Below, one piece after another: positions 25,103 to 33,877 of a stretch of DNA of 37,128 bases. A program made the translations under genes and the position numbers. This DNA comes from Candidatus Vogelbacteria bacterium. Lineage in GTDB: Bacteria; Patescibacteriota; Minisyncoccia; Phycocordibacterales; XYD1-FULL-46-19. Under the pieces are notes generated by a model. The model saw only the letters and a program-made list of their open reading frames with translations, ran no database searches and was not told the DNA's origin. The DNA is taken from assembly GCA_903864935.1 (NCBI GenBank), contig CAIPHT010000006.1, positions 1-37,128 of the forward strand. The letters run 5' to 3'. Position 1 is the stretch's first letter, and each line of letters begins with the position of its first letter.

Positions 25103-25626
25103 GTGTTTTCTCTCCTTTTTTCTTCCTCTTTTTCTTCCTTCTCTTCTTTTCCTCGCCTCAACTTCTCGGCCCGCTGGACCTCGTCAATTAGTTTACAATT
25201 GACGTGGCCAGTCAAGATTGACTGACTGAGGTTGAGGTAGAAAATGAGCTCCAGTTGTCTGGCTGATGTCCCTACTACCCAGAGGCAAAACATGAAGCTT
25301 CCAGTCTTCAAAACAATGATAAACAAGGTGTTGAAGACCACTTCTCTCCAACCGCCCTCAATCTGGTAGTGGGCCAGGATCCTTCTCCTTATCGGCTGGA
25401 GCATGAGGTTTCCCCCTTGATCGAAGACTCCAGCCAGGAGTCTGGCCCCGAGGTTCATCCAGAAGCCCATTCCGATCACCCAGAGTTCAATTGGCCAACC
25501 GGTGGCCGTTCGAAAGAGGGAAACAAGGTTGGACATCGACCAACCAGCCCCAGGATCAGTGCCCAGAAGAATCCACCTGACCTTAAGGAAGGCCCAATGG
25601 AATCTGGCAATTGTTGCCTTGCGCAT
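25093..25626 (-). CDS. Hypothetical membrane protein
   Basis: Start at MRKATIARFHWAFLKVRW after GGAGGGGCTA; hydrophobic segments; charged KEEKEEKEEEKRRE tail. Confidence 0.7.
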   Translation of the reverse strand: MRKATIARFHWAFLKVRWILLGTDPGAGWSMSNLVSLFRTATGWPIELWVIGMGFWMNLGARLLAGVFDQGGNLMLQPIRRRILAHYQIEGGWREVVFNTLFIIVLKTGSFMFCLWVVGTSARQLELIFYLNLSQSILTGHVNCKLIDEVQRAEKLRRGKEEKEEKEEEKRRENTKA

Positions 25627-25703
25627 TAGCCCCTCCTTTCTTGATGGGGTTAAGGTTGAACACAAAAAAAGATGACAATAAGTCTGAAATTATTATAACA
25701 AAT

Positions 25704-25736
25704 AAAAAGGCTCTTGTCTAGCCGAGAAGCCTTTAG
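25704..25736 (-). terminator. Terminator of the LysE-like gene
   Basis: Minus strand AAAGGCT...AGCCTTTTT. Confidence 0.65.
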
Positions 25737-26404
25737 GTGATAAAATGATAGAGCCAGTTGAAGACGTCTTTGTTAACCTGAGTGGAGAGAAGGAGAACGA
25801 CAGCAATGATAAGAACGATGAAGCCAAGCAAGCGATCCAGCCGGCCTAAGGTCTGCGGACTTAATTTGGTTCGGCCATAATTGGCCAAGAGACAGACAAA
25901 GATCCACCAGAAGAGGCCGCTAGTTATTAAACCAAGAACGGCGACCGACAGATTAAGTAAACCATTGCCGTTACTCAAGCCAAGCCAAGGGAAGACGATG
26001 AAGAATTGGAGTAAGGTCGTAGGATTGGTGATGATAAGAAAGAAGATGGAGAGAAAATCGGTCTTCCAGCGAGATTTAGAACCATTCTCTCCATCAACTT
26101 CAGGCTTCTTAACCTTAGGCGGAGACAATAAGATACTCGTCCCAATAATGAAGAGGAAGAGGGCACTCACGCCGGCCAAAGCCAGTCGATTGTTGTTGAT
26201 GATATTAATGATGGATAGCGTACCGAAGCCAGCTAGGAAGGCACAAATTGTGTCGGCCGTGACGGCGCCTAGCCCAGAGATAAAACCGGCCCAGAAGCCC
26301 CGCTCGAGAACGCGACGCACGCTAATGGGAGTGGCCGGACCAAAGGGGGCAAAAATGACTAAGCCGGTTAGAGAACTTTTTAGAAATAAGAGGAGTAAGT
26401 TCAC
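25733..26404 (-). CDS. LysE-type translocator
   Basis: GLVIFAPFGPATPISVRRVLERGFWAGFISGLGAVTADTICAFLAGFG; GTG start at 26404 just after tRNA-Ala; upstream ORF extension runs through the tRNA. Confidence 0.75.
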   Translation of the reverse strand: MNLLLLFLKSSLTGLVIFAPFGPATPISVRRVLERGFWAGFISGLGAVTADTICAFLAGFGTLSIINIINNNRLALAGVSALFLFIIGTSILLSPPKVKKPEVDGENGSKSRWKTDFLSIFFLIITNPTTLLQFFIVFPWLGLSNGNGLLNLSVAVLGLITSGLFWWIFVCLLANYGRTKLSPQTLGRLDRLLGFIVLIIAVVLLLSTQVNKDVFNWLYHFIT

Positions 26405-26408
26405 AGGG

Positions 26409-26481
26409 TGGACCATAGCGGGATCGAACCGCTTACCTCTTCCATGCCATGGAAGCGCTCTACCAATTGAGCTAATGGCCC
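26409..26481 (-). tRNA. tRNA-Ala (anticodon GGC)
   Basis: 73-nt cloverleaf GGGCCATTAGCTCAATTGGTAGAGCGCTTCCATGGCATGGAAGAGGTAAGCGGTTCGATCCCGCTATGGTCCA; CCA not encoded. Confidence 0.95.
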
Positions 26482-26522
26482 TACGTTTGATAATATAACA
26501 AATCTTCGTTAAAATGTGAAGT

Positions 26523-26924
26523 ATGTTTAAAGAATTCAAACAATTTTTGCTTCGAGGCAATGTCGTTGACTTGGCCGTGGGTGTGGTTATCGGCGCCTCC
26601 TTTGGGACCATTGTCACAGCCTTGGTCTCGGACCTTCTCACCCCACTTATTGCCGCCCTGGTTAAAGTGCCCGATTTTAGCGGGATGGCCTTCACCCTAA
26701 ATGGGAGCCACTTCATGTATGGTCACTTTATCAACGCCCTTTTCTCCTTCTTACTGGTGGCCGGAGCCGTCTTTTTCTTCGTCATTAAGCCAATGAATCT
26801 CCTCGTTGCCCGTGCTCACAAGGAGGCGCCGGCTGACCCCGCCACCAAGAAATGTCCCGAGTGTCTCTCTGAGATTCCGCGAGAAGCCAAACGTTGTTCC
26901 CACTGCGCGCAAATTGTGGGATAG
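26523..26924 (+). CDS. mscL: Large-conductance mechanosensitive channel with C-terminal zinc ribbon
   Basis: FLLRGNVVDLAVGVVIGASFGTIVTALVSDLLTPLI; CPECLSEIPREAKRCSHC. Confidence 0.93.
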   Translation: MFKEFKQFLLRGNVVDLAVGVVIGASFGTIVTALVSDLLTPLIAALVKVPDFSGMAFTLNGSHFMYGHFINALFSFLLVAGAVFFFVIKPMNLLVARAHKEAPADPATKKCPECLSEIPREAKRCSHCAQIVG

Positions 26925-26949
26925 AAGACATTTAAATTTAAATAACGCA

Positions 26950-26977
26950 AAAGAGAGCTGGTCAGGCTCTCTCGAAT
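26950..26977. terminator. Terminator between convergent mscL and gene 27002
   Basis: AGAGAGC-TGGTCAG-GCTCTCT. Confidence 0.6.
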
Positions 26978-27001
26978 TTCTTTAGTGACCGTTTTCGAAC
27001 T

Positions 27002-27412
27002 CTACTTTTTCGACTTGGCCTTGCTTGTCGCGGCAAGGGACTTTTTTCCTTTCGCCCTTTTTTCGCCCTCGCGACGATAAAGCTTCTCAGCGTTTATCGT
27101 TACCGCGAAAGCAACAATGTCCGGTCGGCCGGGGAGGAAGACGTCGAAACTCATCCCGCCCCTGGCTGTTCTGTTGCCGATAGCAGCCAACCTCATCAGC
27201 GGGTTTTCCTTGAGGTCAGCCACGACCTCAGGCATCACCCAGACGTGATTGTTAGCTGTCTTAGCTCGAAGCCCTATTAACTTCGGGTTTCGTGCCGGAA
27301 CCTCCTCGAACACCAGTTTCGGGGGGAGGCCGATCCAAACTTCCCAGTGCTCAAACAGAAGAGCCTCTGGTTCCTGGGGCTGATAAATGATATAGCCTTC
27401 TTCTAGCTTCAA
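27002..27412 (-). CDS. Hypothetical protein, 136 aa
   Basis: AGGAGG SD; minus-strand promoter TTGACA-N17-CATAAT. Confidence 0.75.
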   Translation of the reverse strand: MKLEEGYIIYQPQEPEALLFEHWEVWIGLPPKLVFEEVPARNPKLIGLRAKTANNHVWVMPEVVADLKENPLMRLAAIGNRTARGGMSFDVFLPGRPDIVAFAVTINAEKLYRREGEKRAKGKKSLAATSKAKSKK

Positions 27413-27595
27413 CTCATTTCCTCCTATGGTTTTTGGCGGACAGGGCCAATTTTTGGTCTGTTTTGATTATGTCCACTAAAAATCAAAATGTCAAGCTTTT
27501 GAGCCTTAGTCTCTGGACATACCTCTTCTTTTGTGTTAGTCTAATAACGGAAAGGTAACTGAAGTTAAACTCAAACAAAAAAAGGATTTCACGAA

Positions 27596-28036
27596 ATGAA
27601 CAGTGCAGAAGCAATCAGCCTTCCAGGGCTAGTGGAAGAGGTGCGGGAGGCTGAAAAAACGGAGGTCAGGCATGGATGCTTTGTTCTCCCGACACGGTAT
27701 ATCCTGCACCAGCACGATTATGCCGCCGCCGGTGGTCATGCCTATATCGAAGTGCTCGAGATTGAAAATTGTCCCGACAATCGTTGTGGGACAGTCATCA
27801 ATTGGTATGGCAACGGCCTGCGGTGCTTCCTGGAATGGGAATCACTTGAGGTGGCCATGGAGGCCTTCAAGCGTTACGTTTGCGGGGTCGAATTAGAGAA
27901 GAGGCTTCGGGCCTGCCCCGGCATGATCCGTTTTGTCGAGTGGAGTCCCCGTCGGCCCTGGTTTTACGCCAAAGGAGATGAGGATCTCGACGGTGATTGG
28001 GTCGTTGAGGCCCCCACCAAGAAAGAAGAAGAATAA
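27596..28036 (+). CDS. Hypothetical protein, 146 aa
   Basis: AAAAGGA SD; terminator downstream. Confidence 0.75.
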   Translation: MNSAEAISLPGLVEEVREAEKTEVRHGCFVLPTRYILHQHDYAAAGGHAYIEVLEIENCPDNRCGTVINWYGNGLRCFLEWESLEVAMEAFKRYVCGVELEKRLRACPGMIRFVEWSPRRPWFYAKGDEDLDGDWVVEAPTKKEEE

Positions 28037-28050
28037 CAACAGTTCCGTCA

Positions 28051-28095
28051 CCGGCCGCGAGCTCCCATCTTGGGATCTCGCGGCCTTTTACTTTC
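28051..28095 (+). terminator. Rho-independent terminator
   Basis: GGCCGCGAGCTCCCATCTTGGGATCTCGCGGCCTTTT. Confidence 0.8.
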
Positions 28096-28124
28096 TAAAT
28101 AATTAATTAAGATCTCTAACGGGG

Positions 28125-28197
28125 TGGACCCTAGCGGGCTCGAACCGCTCACCTCCTGCTTGCAAAGCAGGCGCTCTACCAGATGAGCTAAGGGCCC
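28125..28197 (-). tRNA. tRNA-Ala (anticodon TGC)
   Basis: GGGCCCTTAGCTCATCTGGTAGAGCGCCTGCTTTGCAAGCAGGAGGTGAGCGGTTCGAGCCCGCTAGGGTCCA. Confidence 0.95.
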
Positions 28198-28272
28198 TTG
28201 TTGATAACAAGAACAGAATCATTAAAGCATAAAATAGCAAAAAAAGGAAAATTAGTATAATATTACCAACAT

Positions 28273-29046
28273 ATGTTTAAAGAATATGCCAAAGAAGTCG
28301 AGGTAGCCGAGAAGATCGCTCTAATGGCTGGGGAGATAATGCTGCAATATTTTGATATTGATCAACAGGTTCAAACCAAAGAAGATAATTCGTCTGTGAC
28401 GATTGCTGATACGATGATCAACAGCATGGTCATTAAAGAATTAACCAAAGAATTTCCCGAAGATGGGGTAATTGGTGAAGAAGAGAGCACTTCGGAGTAT
28501 GGTTTGGGACGAAAGTGGTTTTGCGATCCAATTGATGGTACCGAGGGTTATATTTGGGGCACACCCACCGCCATGTTTTCGCTCGGTCTCGTCATTAATG
28601 GCGTCCCTACCGTTGGTATTGTTTATGACCCATTTCTCAAGAGATTATACCGAGCAGTTAAAGGCCAAGGGAGCTTCAGCAATGAGAGAAGGCTCTCTGT
28701 ATCAAATAAAGATTTAATCAACGGTATAATTGCTGTTACCAGTCGCCCGATGAAGATAATCAGCTTAAAATATATTCCTGAGCTCAATATGGAGGGAGCA
28801 AAATTTGCTATGTTTAGTGGCGCTGTCTGCAAATCATGTCTCGTCGCCAGAGGAAAATTCGAAGGTTATGTTGAGCAAGGCGTAAATGCTCATGACATGG
28901 CCGCTGTTCAAGTCATTGTTGAGGAAGCTGGTGGCAAAGTCACAGGCTTTGATGGCCAGACGCTTGATTATAGTAAGAGGTTCAAAGGGGCCGTTGTTTC
29001 TAATGGTAAAATTCACGATGAATTCTTAGCAATAATCTCAAGATAA
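28273..29046 (+). CDS. Inositol monophosphatase family protein
   Basis: GEEES, DPIDGTEGYIWGTPTAMFSLGLV, GIVYDPF, HDMAAVQVIVEEAGG. Confidence 0.9.
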   Translation: MFKEYAKEVEVAEKIALMAGEIMLQYFDIDQQVQTKEDNSSVTIADTMINSMVIKELTKEFPEDGVIGEEESTSEYGLGRKWFCDPIDGTEGYIWGTPTAMFSLGLVINGVPTVGIVYDPFLKRLYRAVKGQGSFSNERRLSVSNKDLINGIIAVTSRPMKIISLKYIPELNMEGAKFAMFSGAVCKSCLVARGKFEGYVEQGVNAHDMAAVQVIVEEAGGKVTGFDGQTLDYSKRFKGAVVSNGKIHDEFLAIISR

Positions 29047-29094
29047 ATCGGTTGTCAATTGTCATCATCGCATCAATTCTGCTACAATCAATTT

Positions 29095-29322
29095 ATGTTT
29101 AAAGAATTTTTTATTAAAAAGATGCTCAAGAGCAAGGGTGTGCCGGAGGAACAGATTGCGCCATTAATGGAGGTTATCGAGAAGAATCCTGCCCTCTTCC
29201 AAAAGATTGCCGAAGAGGTCCAAGTAAAATTAAAAAATGGCGGTGGCGACCAGATGCAAGTCACCATGGCCGTGATGCAGAAGTATCAAGACGAATTAAA
29301 GAAGGTTTTTCCTAAACCCTAA
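29095..29322 (+). CDS. Small hypothetical protein, 75 aa
   Basis: MFKEFFIKKMLKSKGVPEEQIAPLMEVIEKNP...; TACAAT-N6-ATG. Confidence 0.75.
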   Translation: MFKEFFIKKMLKSKGVPEEQIAPLMEVIEKNPALFQKIAEEVQVKLKNGGGDQMQVTMAVMQKYQDELKKVFPKP

Positions 29323-29463
29323 ATTTTGCTATTTAATAAGGCCTGTGGTTTAATAGAATCAGGTTAGTTCTTTGTCGTCAAAACAAAAAAGAAATCCAGG
29401 AGGGCTTCTTCAGACTAAGAGAACCTAACCCGTGTGTTCAGTCTTGTGTTTATCATTCCAACC

Positions 29464-29484
29464 GAGTCTCAGAAGGTGAGACTC
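29464..29484 (+). promoter_or_regulatory. 5' UTR hairpin upstream of gene 29499
   Basis: GAGTCTCA-GAAGG-TGAGACTC; further pairing GGTTAG...CTAACC at 29362-29430. Confidence 0.5.
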
Positions 29485-29498
29485 TCCACGGAGGTTCT

Positions 29499-29918
29499 AT
29501 GGTCCAATACTCTTCGTTCTATGTTGGCGAGGACGTCATCCCGCCAAGTGATACGGTTCGCGTTGCGTGGGTGACGCGTCATGTTCCGACAGAGTTTTTC
29601 CTGTCGGTTCTGCAGAAGATTTATCGAAATGTTTTTGTCGTGCACTTTGACGACAAGATCTTCGGATCCTACATTGACTTTGCCAGCTACATGAGAGCGC
29701 TAAACCGTAATGGTTTTGTCCCGTTCCCAGTAGCTCCTGAGCAAATGTTGCTTCGGGCTCAGAAAGATGACTTCAGTTTTGGGCGCTTCGCGGTCTACAG
29801 CGATAATGGAGAAACGACCCTTCGTTATGTCGATTTCTTCACTGCCGGTGAACGCGAAATTCTAATAACGGGGAATACTCTTGGGATTATCTCGGAGCGA
29901 GCAAGGCAAATAGCCTAG
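29499..29918 (+). CDS. Hypothetical protein, 139 aa
   Basis: GGAGG SD, structured leader, terminator downstream. Confidence 0.7.
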   Translation: MVQYSSFYVGEDVIPPSDTVRVAWVTRHVPTEFFLSVLQKIYRNVFVVHFDDKIFGSYIDFASYMRALNRNGFVPFPVAPEQMLLRAQKDDFSFGRFAVYSDNGETTLRYVDFFTAGEREILITGNTLGIISERARQIA

Positions 29919-29967
29919 AGCTCGAAAGTTTTCGGCCTCATATAATATACATTTTTGTTTTGACTTC

Positions 29968-30002
29968 ACCGTCGGGCCACACGCCAGTGGCCCGATTTTT
30001 TT
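29968..30002 (+). terminator. Rho-independent terminator
   Basis: TCGGGCCAC-ACGCCA-GTGGCCCGA-TTTTTTT. Confidence 0.85.
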
Positions 30003-30044
30003 GACTATTAAATTAAATAAATTTTTTGCCACATTAATAACAAA

Positions 30045-30108
30045 ACCCGCCCCCATAATGAAACAAGGGCGAGCTTGTTTCCCTAGGGACGGGTGGGTTG
30101 TGGCCAGG
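30045..30108 (-). terminator. Terminator of gene 30125
   Basis: GAAACAAG/CTTGTTTC inside an outer AACCCGCCC/GGGTGGGTT stem. Confidence 0.55.
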
Positions 30109-30124
30109 CTTCTTCACTGTACCG

Positions 30125-30925
30125 TTACCGGCGGCGGCGACATTTCTCAGCCTCTTCCTCCAGTAATTGAACAAATTGTTCTCCTTGTTCAAGACTTGCC
30201 GCCTGCTCGAGCACAACCTTCCACAAGCTTTGGTCTTTAGAGAAGTTGTCCGCGACGACGAAGGCAAAAATTGCTTGACCCTTAACTTCGGGGTGTCTGT
30301 TGCAAATCTCGGCCAGACGACTGGCGGCCACAGCAGGATCAAGAGCCGTCAATAACCGGTAGGCGAGGAGGCCTGATTCGCCCCTGTCATGGAGATCTTC
30401 TTCAACCCTTGACCACAAGAAGCTGAGCCGCTCTTTTTGGCAGCAAGCTTCTACCTGTCTGATCAGTGCCTGCACGATAGGGATCTGAATACTCCGGCCC
30501 TCGACCTCGAACGCAAAGCGGGGGTCATGTCGCATCACACTGATGAATTTGCAAGCCTCGACCGGGTCTGACGCCGGTGCACGCTGCAAAATCAAAAGCA
30601 GGTTGTACACGTAGTCGCCGAGACGGCCGACATCCTCCTTTCTAATAGGAAGGCGCAGGAGGAGAACAAGACAGGCATCTCCCAGCCTGTTGATCAATGT
30701 CATACTGAGAACGAGAACCCTTCTTTTGCAGAAAGGAAGACCCCCGATATAGGTTCCGGGATGACAATCGTCGCCCCGGCCACCAACCTGAGGCCGGTAG
30801 ATCTCCGGAAAAGGCGAGTTGACCTCCAGAGTCCCCATTAGGTAGCCCTGAAGCCATACGACAACATCCGAAAGATCCATATTCAACATGATCCTTAATT
30901 TTTGAATCTCAATATCCTGGAACAT
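30125..30925 (-). CDS. Hypothetical protein, 266 aa
   Basis: Long ORF with AAAGGAGG SD upstream; terminator downstream. Confidence 0.75.
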   Translation of the reverse strand: MFQDIEIQKLRIMLNMDLSDVVVWLQGYLMGTLEVNSPFPEIYRPQVGGRGDDCHPGTYIGGLPFCKRRVLVLSMTLINRLGDACLVLLLRLPIRKEDVGRLGDYVYNLLLILQRAPASDPVEACKFISVMRHDPRFAFEVEGRSIQIPIVQALIRQVEACCQKERLSFLWSRVEEDLHDRGESGLLAYRLLTALDPAVAASRLAEICNRHPEVKGQAIFAFVVADNFSKDQSLWKVVLEQAASLEQGEQFVQLLEEEAEKCRRRR

Positions 30926-31103
30926 GATGGCAATCCTCCTTTCTGAGAGTTTGAGCCTTTAATCCTTATTCACAAAGAATTTCTACTTGTATTCTCTCCA
31001 TATTAAGAGATAACAGTCAAGCTTAAGAGGTGAACTGCCACCCCTCTTAATTTTTTGAATCAAATCAGGTAAAATGAAGGACGAGGGTTTCCAAGAAAAA
31101 ATA

Positions 31104-31634
31104 ATGAAAAATGTTGCTTATATCGATGGGGCTAATTTGCACAATGGAGTCAAACAGCTTGGCTGGACTTTTGATTATAAACGTTTTCGAGTTTGGCTTC
31201 GTGAAAAATATGAAATTGAACAGGCTTACTTATTCTTGGGCCTAGTCCCAAAGTACAAAGATCTTTATACTTATTTGCAGGAAATTGGCTACACCTTAGT
31301 TTTCAAAGAAGTTATTTTTGACAACGAAGGGAAAGCTAAGGGAAATTGTGATGCCGATATCGTTGTCTTGGCAATGCGGGACGCCTACGAAAATAAATTT
31401 GATAATTCAATCCTTATTTCGAGCGATGGTGACTATACTCCGCTTGTTAAATTCTTGATTGAGAAAAATAAAATTCAGACAGTAATTTCACCATACGAAA
31501 CAAGCAAGTGCTCGGTCTTACTCAAAAGAACAGGAGTAAAAATTTCTTACATAACCGATCAACAAACAATTTTAGAAAAACAAAAAGAAAAAGCCCCCAG
31601 TGGGGACAAAACCTCACAAGGGTCTTTTTCGTAA
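31104..31634 (+). CDS. NYN/LabA-like (DUF88-type) PIN-fold protein
   Basis: NVAYIDGANLHNG, CDADIVVLAMRDA, SILISSDGDYTPLVKFL. Confidence 0.85.
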   Translation: MKNVAYIDGANLHNGVKQLGWTFDYKRFRVWLREKYEIEQAYLFLGLVPKYKDLYTYLQEIGYTLVFKEVIFDNEGKAKGNCDADIVVLAMRDAYENKFDNSILISSDGDYTPLVKFLIEKNKIQTVISPYETSKCSVLLKRTGVKISYITDQQTILEKQKEKAPSGDKTSQGSFS

Positions 31635-31722
31635 GAATACACTATATATACCAGTTTTTTGCGAAAAAATCAAGTCCTTGTGGATAAACTAAATAACTGT
31701 TTAAATTAAAGGTAAATATATT

Positions 31723-32838
31723 ATGTCATTAAGTATCGGAATTGTCGGGTTGCCAAACGTCGGGAAATCGACGCTTTTTAATGCGTTAACACAGAAAGGC
31801 GTGCCGGCGGAGAATTATCCTTTCTGCACTATTGACCCCGCGGTGGGCATTGTGGCTGTGCCTGATGAGAGAGTGGATATTCTGGCTGAATTCTCCAAAT
31901 CAATTAAGAAAATCCCAGCCGCGATTGAATTCGTCGACATTGCCGGTTTAGTTAAGGGCGCTTCAGAGGGCGAAGGTTTAGGCAATAAGTTCTTAGCTCA
32001 TATTCGCGAGGTGGATGCTATTGCTGAAGTGGTGCGCATTTATGAGGATTCTAATATTACTCATGTCTCCAATAAGATAAATCCAATTGATGATATCGAG
32101 ACTATTAATCTTGAACTTATCTTAGCTGACCTGCAAACTGTTACCAAAAGAATCAACAATATTGCCCGCGAAGTAAAAAGGGGAGATAAGGCCGAAGTAG
32201 CTGAGAATGTTGTCTTAGTAAAAATGGAAGAGGTTTTGAAAGCAGGGCAAATGGCTAGTTCAATAACCTTAACCGAAGACGAGGCGAAGATTGTCAAAGG
32301 CTTGTCCCTAATCTCAGCTAAACCAATTCTTTATGTTTTAAACACCAAAGGAGGAAAGGGGGGAAGCTTAGCTTCCCCCCTAGGGCAACTTGGAGGCGAA
32401 ACCTCCAAGTTGCCAGTAGTTGAATACTTAGAAAAATTAGGGGCGAATTGGGTTATCGTTGATGCCAAAATAGAAGGGGAGTTATCAGAATTGGAGAAGA
32501 ATGACAAAGAAGTCTTCAAAAAAGAATTAGGCGTCGAAGATGACGGTATCAACGATTTGATAAAAGAAAGCTACAAGTTGCTTGGTCTCATGACCTACCT
32601 CACCACTGGCGAAGACGAGACCCGAGCTTGGACCGTCAGACAAGGGTCAACGGCACCCGAGGCGGGCATGGCCATCCACACCGACTTTAAAGAGAAATTT
32701 ATTCGGGCCGAAATCATTAACTGGCAAGATCTGCTCAAAGCCGGCTCTTATGTCAAGGCCCGCGAACAAGGCCTCGTTCGCACTGAAGGTAAAGAATATA
32801 TTGTCAAAGACGGTGACGTGATTGAATTTAAGATTTAG
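31723..32838 (+). CDS. ychF: Redox-regulated GTPase/ATPase YchF, with insertion
   Basis: [50 protein letters not shown]-terminal TGS domain. Confidence 0.95.
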   Translation: MSLSIGIVGLPNVGKSTLFNALTQKGVPAENYPFCTIDPAVGIVAVPDERVDILAEFSKSIKKIPAAIEFVDIAGLVKGASEGEGLGNKFLAHIREVDAIAEVVRIYEDSNITHVSNKINPIDDIETINLELILADLQTVTKRINNIAREVKRGDKAEVAENVVLVKMEEVLKAGQMASSITLTEDEAKIVKGLSLISAKPILYVLNTKGGKGGSLASPLGQLGGETSKLPVVEYLEKLGANWVIVDAKIEGELSELEKNDKEVFKKELGVEDDGINDLIKESYKLLGLMTYLTTGEDETRAWTVRQGSTAPEAGMAIHTDFKEKFIRAEIINWQDLLKAGSYVKAREQGLVRTEGKEYIVKDGDVIEFKI

Positions 32839-32892
32839 GCTGTTGACAATCAGTTAATTAACTAGTATTGTTTAGCTTGAAAGGAGAACTTT

Positions 32893-33036
32893 ATGACTCT
32901 TATAAGGTTCATAGTGTTCTGCGCAGTTGGATTAGGAATATACGGAATTGGACGCTGGCGAAAAGATCGAGACCTAATGGTTGTTGGAAGGGTCACGATT
33001 ATCACCACTGTTCTGATTACGATTTTCCCGCGCTGA
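32893..33036 (+). CDS. Small membrane protein, 47 aa
   Basis: MTLIRFIVFCAVGLGIYGIGRWRKDRDLMVVGRVTIITTVLITIFPR; TTGACA-N17-TATTGT promoter, AAAGGAGA SD, terminator downstream. Confidence 0.6.
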   Translation: MTLIRFIVFCAVGLGIYGIGRWRKDRDLMVVGRVTIITTVLITIFPR

Positions 33037-33041
33037 ACCGA

Positions 33042-33084
33042 AAACCCCATCTTCTAGCGAAAGCGGAGGTGGGGTTCAGTCTTT
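33042..33084 (+). terminator. Terminator of gene 32893
   Basis: AACCCCATCTTCTAGCGAAAGCGGAGGTGGGGTTCAGTCTTTT. Confidence 0.7.
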
Positions 33085-33120
33085 TAAAAGATAAGTCTAT
33101 ATATATTTTAAAATCTAAAA

Positions 33121-33150
33121 TGCTCCCCCGGCCAAGCAGGCCAGAGGAGC
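33121..33150 (-). terminator. Terminator of gene 33178
   Basis: Minus strand TGCTCC...GGCC..GGCC...GGAGCATTTT. Confidence 0.65.
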
Positions 33151-33177
33151 AATTGAGGACACCTAGATTATGTGGTG

Positions 33178-33405
33178 CTACTCGGAAAAGAGTAAATCTA
33201 CGTCCTCTTGACTCAAGAATACCTTTCCGCAGTATTCACAATCCCCAATCTGATGTCCTCGATACTCCCGTATGTGAGGATGGGGGCAGAGCCCTTGCAG
33301 AACCTCAAGGTGATTATTTGTCACCTCAATTCTGCGCCGAAGGACTCTTATTTCGTCACGAAAGAGATCCTTATTTCTGGAAATCTCGGCCAGCGTGTTT
33401 TCCAT
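33178..33405 (-). CDS. Small putative zinc-binding protein
   Basis: MENTLAEISRNKDLF...GLCPHPHIREYRGHQIGDCEYCGKVF; AAAGGA SD; minus promoter TTGACA-N17-TATCCT. Confidence 0.65.
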   Translation of the reverse strand: MENTLAEISRNKDLFRDEIRVLRRRIEVTNNHLEVLQGLCPHPHIREYRGHQIGDCEYCGKVFLSQEDVDLLFSE

Positions 33406-33545
33406 AATTTCACCGTCCTTTCTGCCTCTGAGGATAGTACGGATGATTAAGACTGTCAAATTGACAACTTAGCAAGTTTTATGCAATAATATAGACGAAC
33501 CTGAACACCCTCTCTCTGGAGAGGTAAAAAGAAAGGATGAGGATC

Positions 33546-33794
33546 ATGGGAGACAAGCCAATGAAGAAGCGAGGGAGAAAGCCCGCAGCGCCAGTGATGC
33601 CGGCTCCGAAGGCAAAGCGAAAACCGCGGGGGACGTCCATCAAAACCCCTCGCGGACCAGTGGAGCTCGTGATCGAGTACCACCTGCACGTTGCCGGTCG
33701 GCCGGAGATTTGTGGCCATGGCGACACAATCAGCGAGGCTCTCTATATGCTCGTTGCAGGGCACGGAGAAGAGCTCAAGCTGAAGTTCAAGTAG
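33546..33794 (+). CDS. Small basic hypothetical protein, about 82 aa
   Basis: MGDKPMKKRGRKPAAPVMPAPKAKRKPRGTSIKTPRGP...; leader hairpin CCTCTC-TCTG-GAGAGG then AAAGGA SD. Confidence 0.65.
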   Translation: MGDKPMKKRGRKPAAPVMPAPKAKRKPRGTSIKTPRGPVELVIEYHLHVAGRPEICGHGDTISEALYMLVAGHGEELKLKFK

Positions 33795-33813
33795 TCCTCC
33801 ATTCGCTAGTTCC

Positions 33814-33858
33814 CGCCCCGTCGTGACGCGTAAGCGCACGACGGGGCATTGTTGTTTA
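33814..33858 (+). terminator. Rho-independent terminator
   Basis: GCCCCGTCGTG...CACGACGGGGCATTGTTGTTT. Confidence 0.75.
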
Positions 33859-33877
33859 TCTGTGCTATAATCAACCC

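Noticed and set aside
25881-26498. 205-aa ORF on the plus strand
   Set aside because: Antisense to the LysE-type gene and runs through tRNA-Ala.
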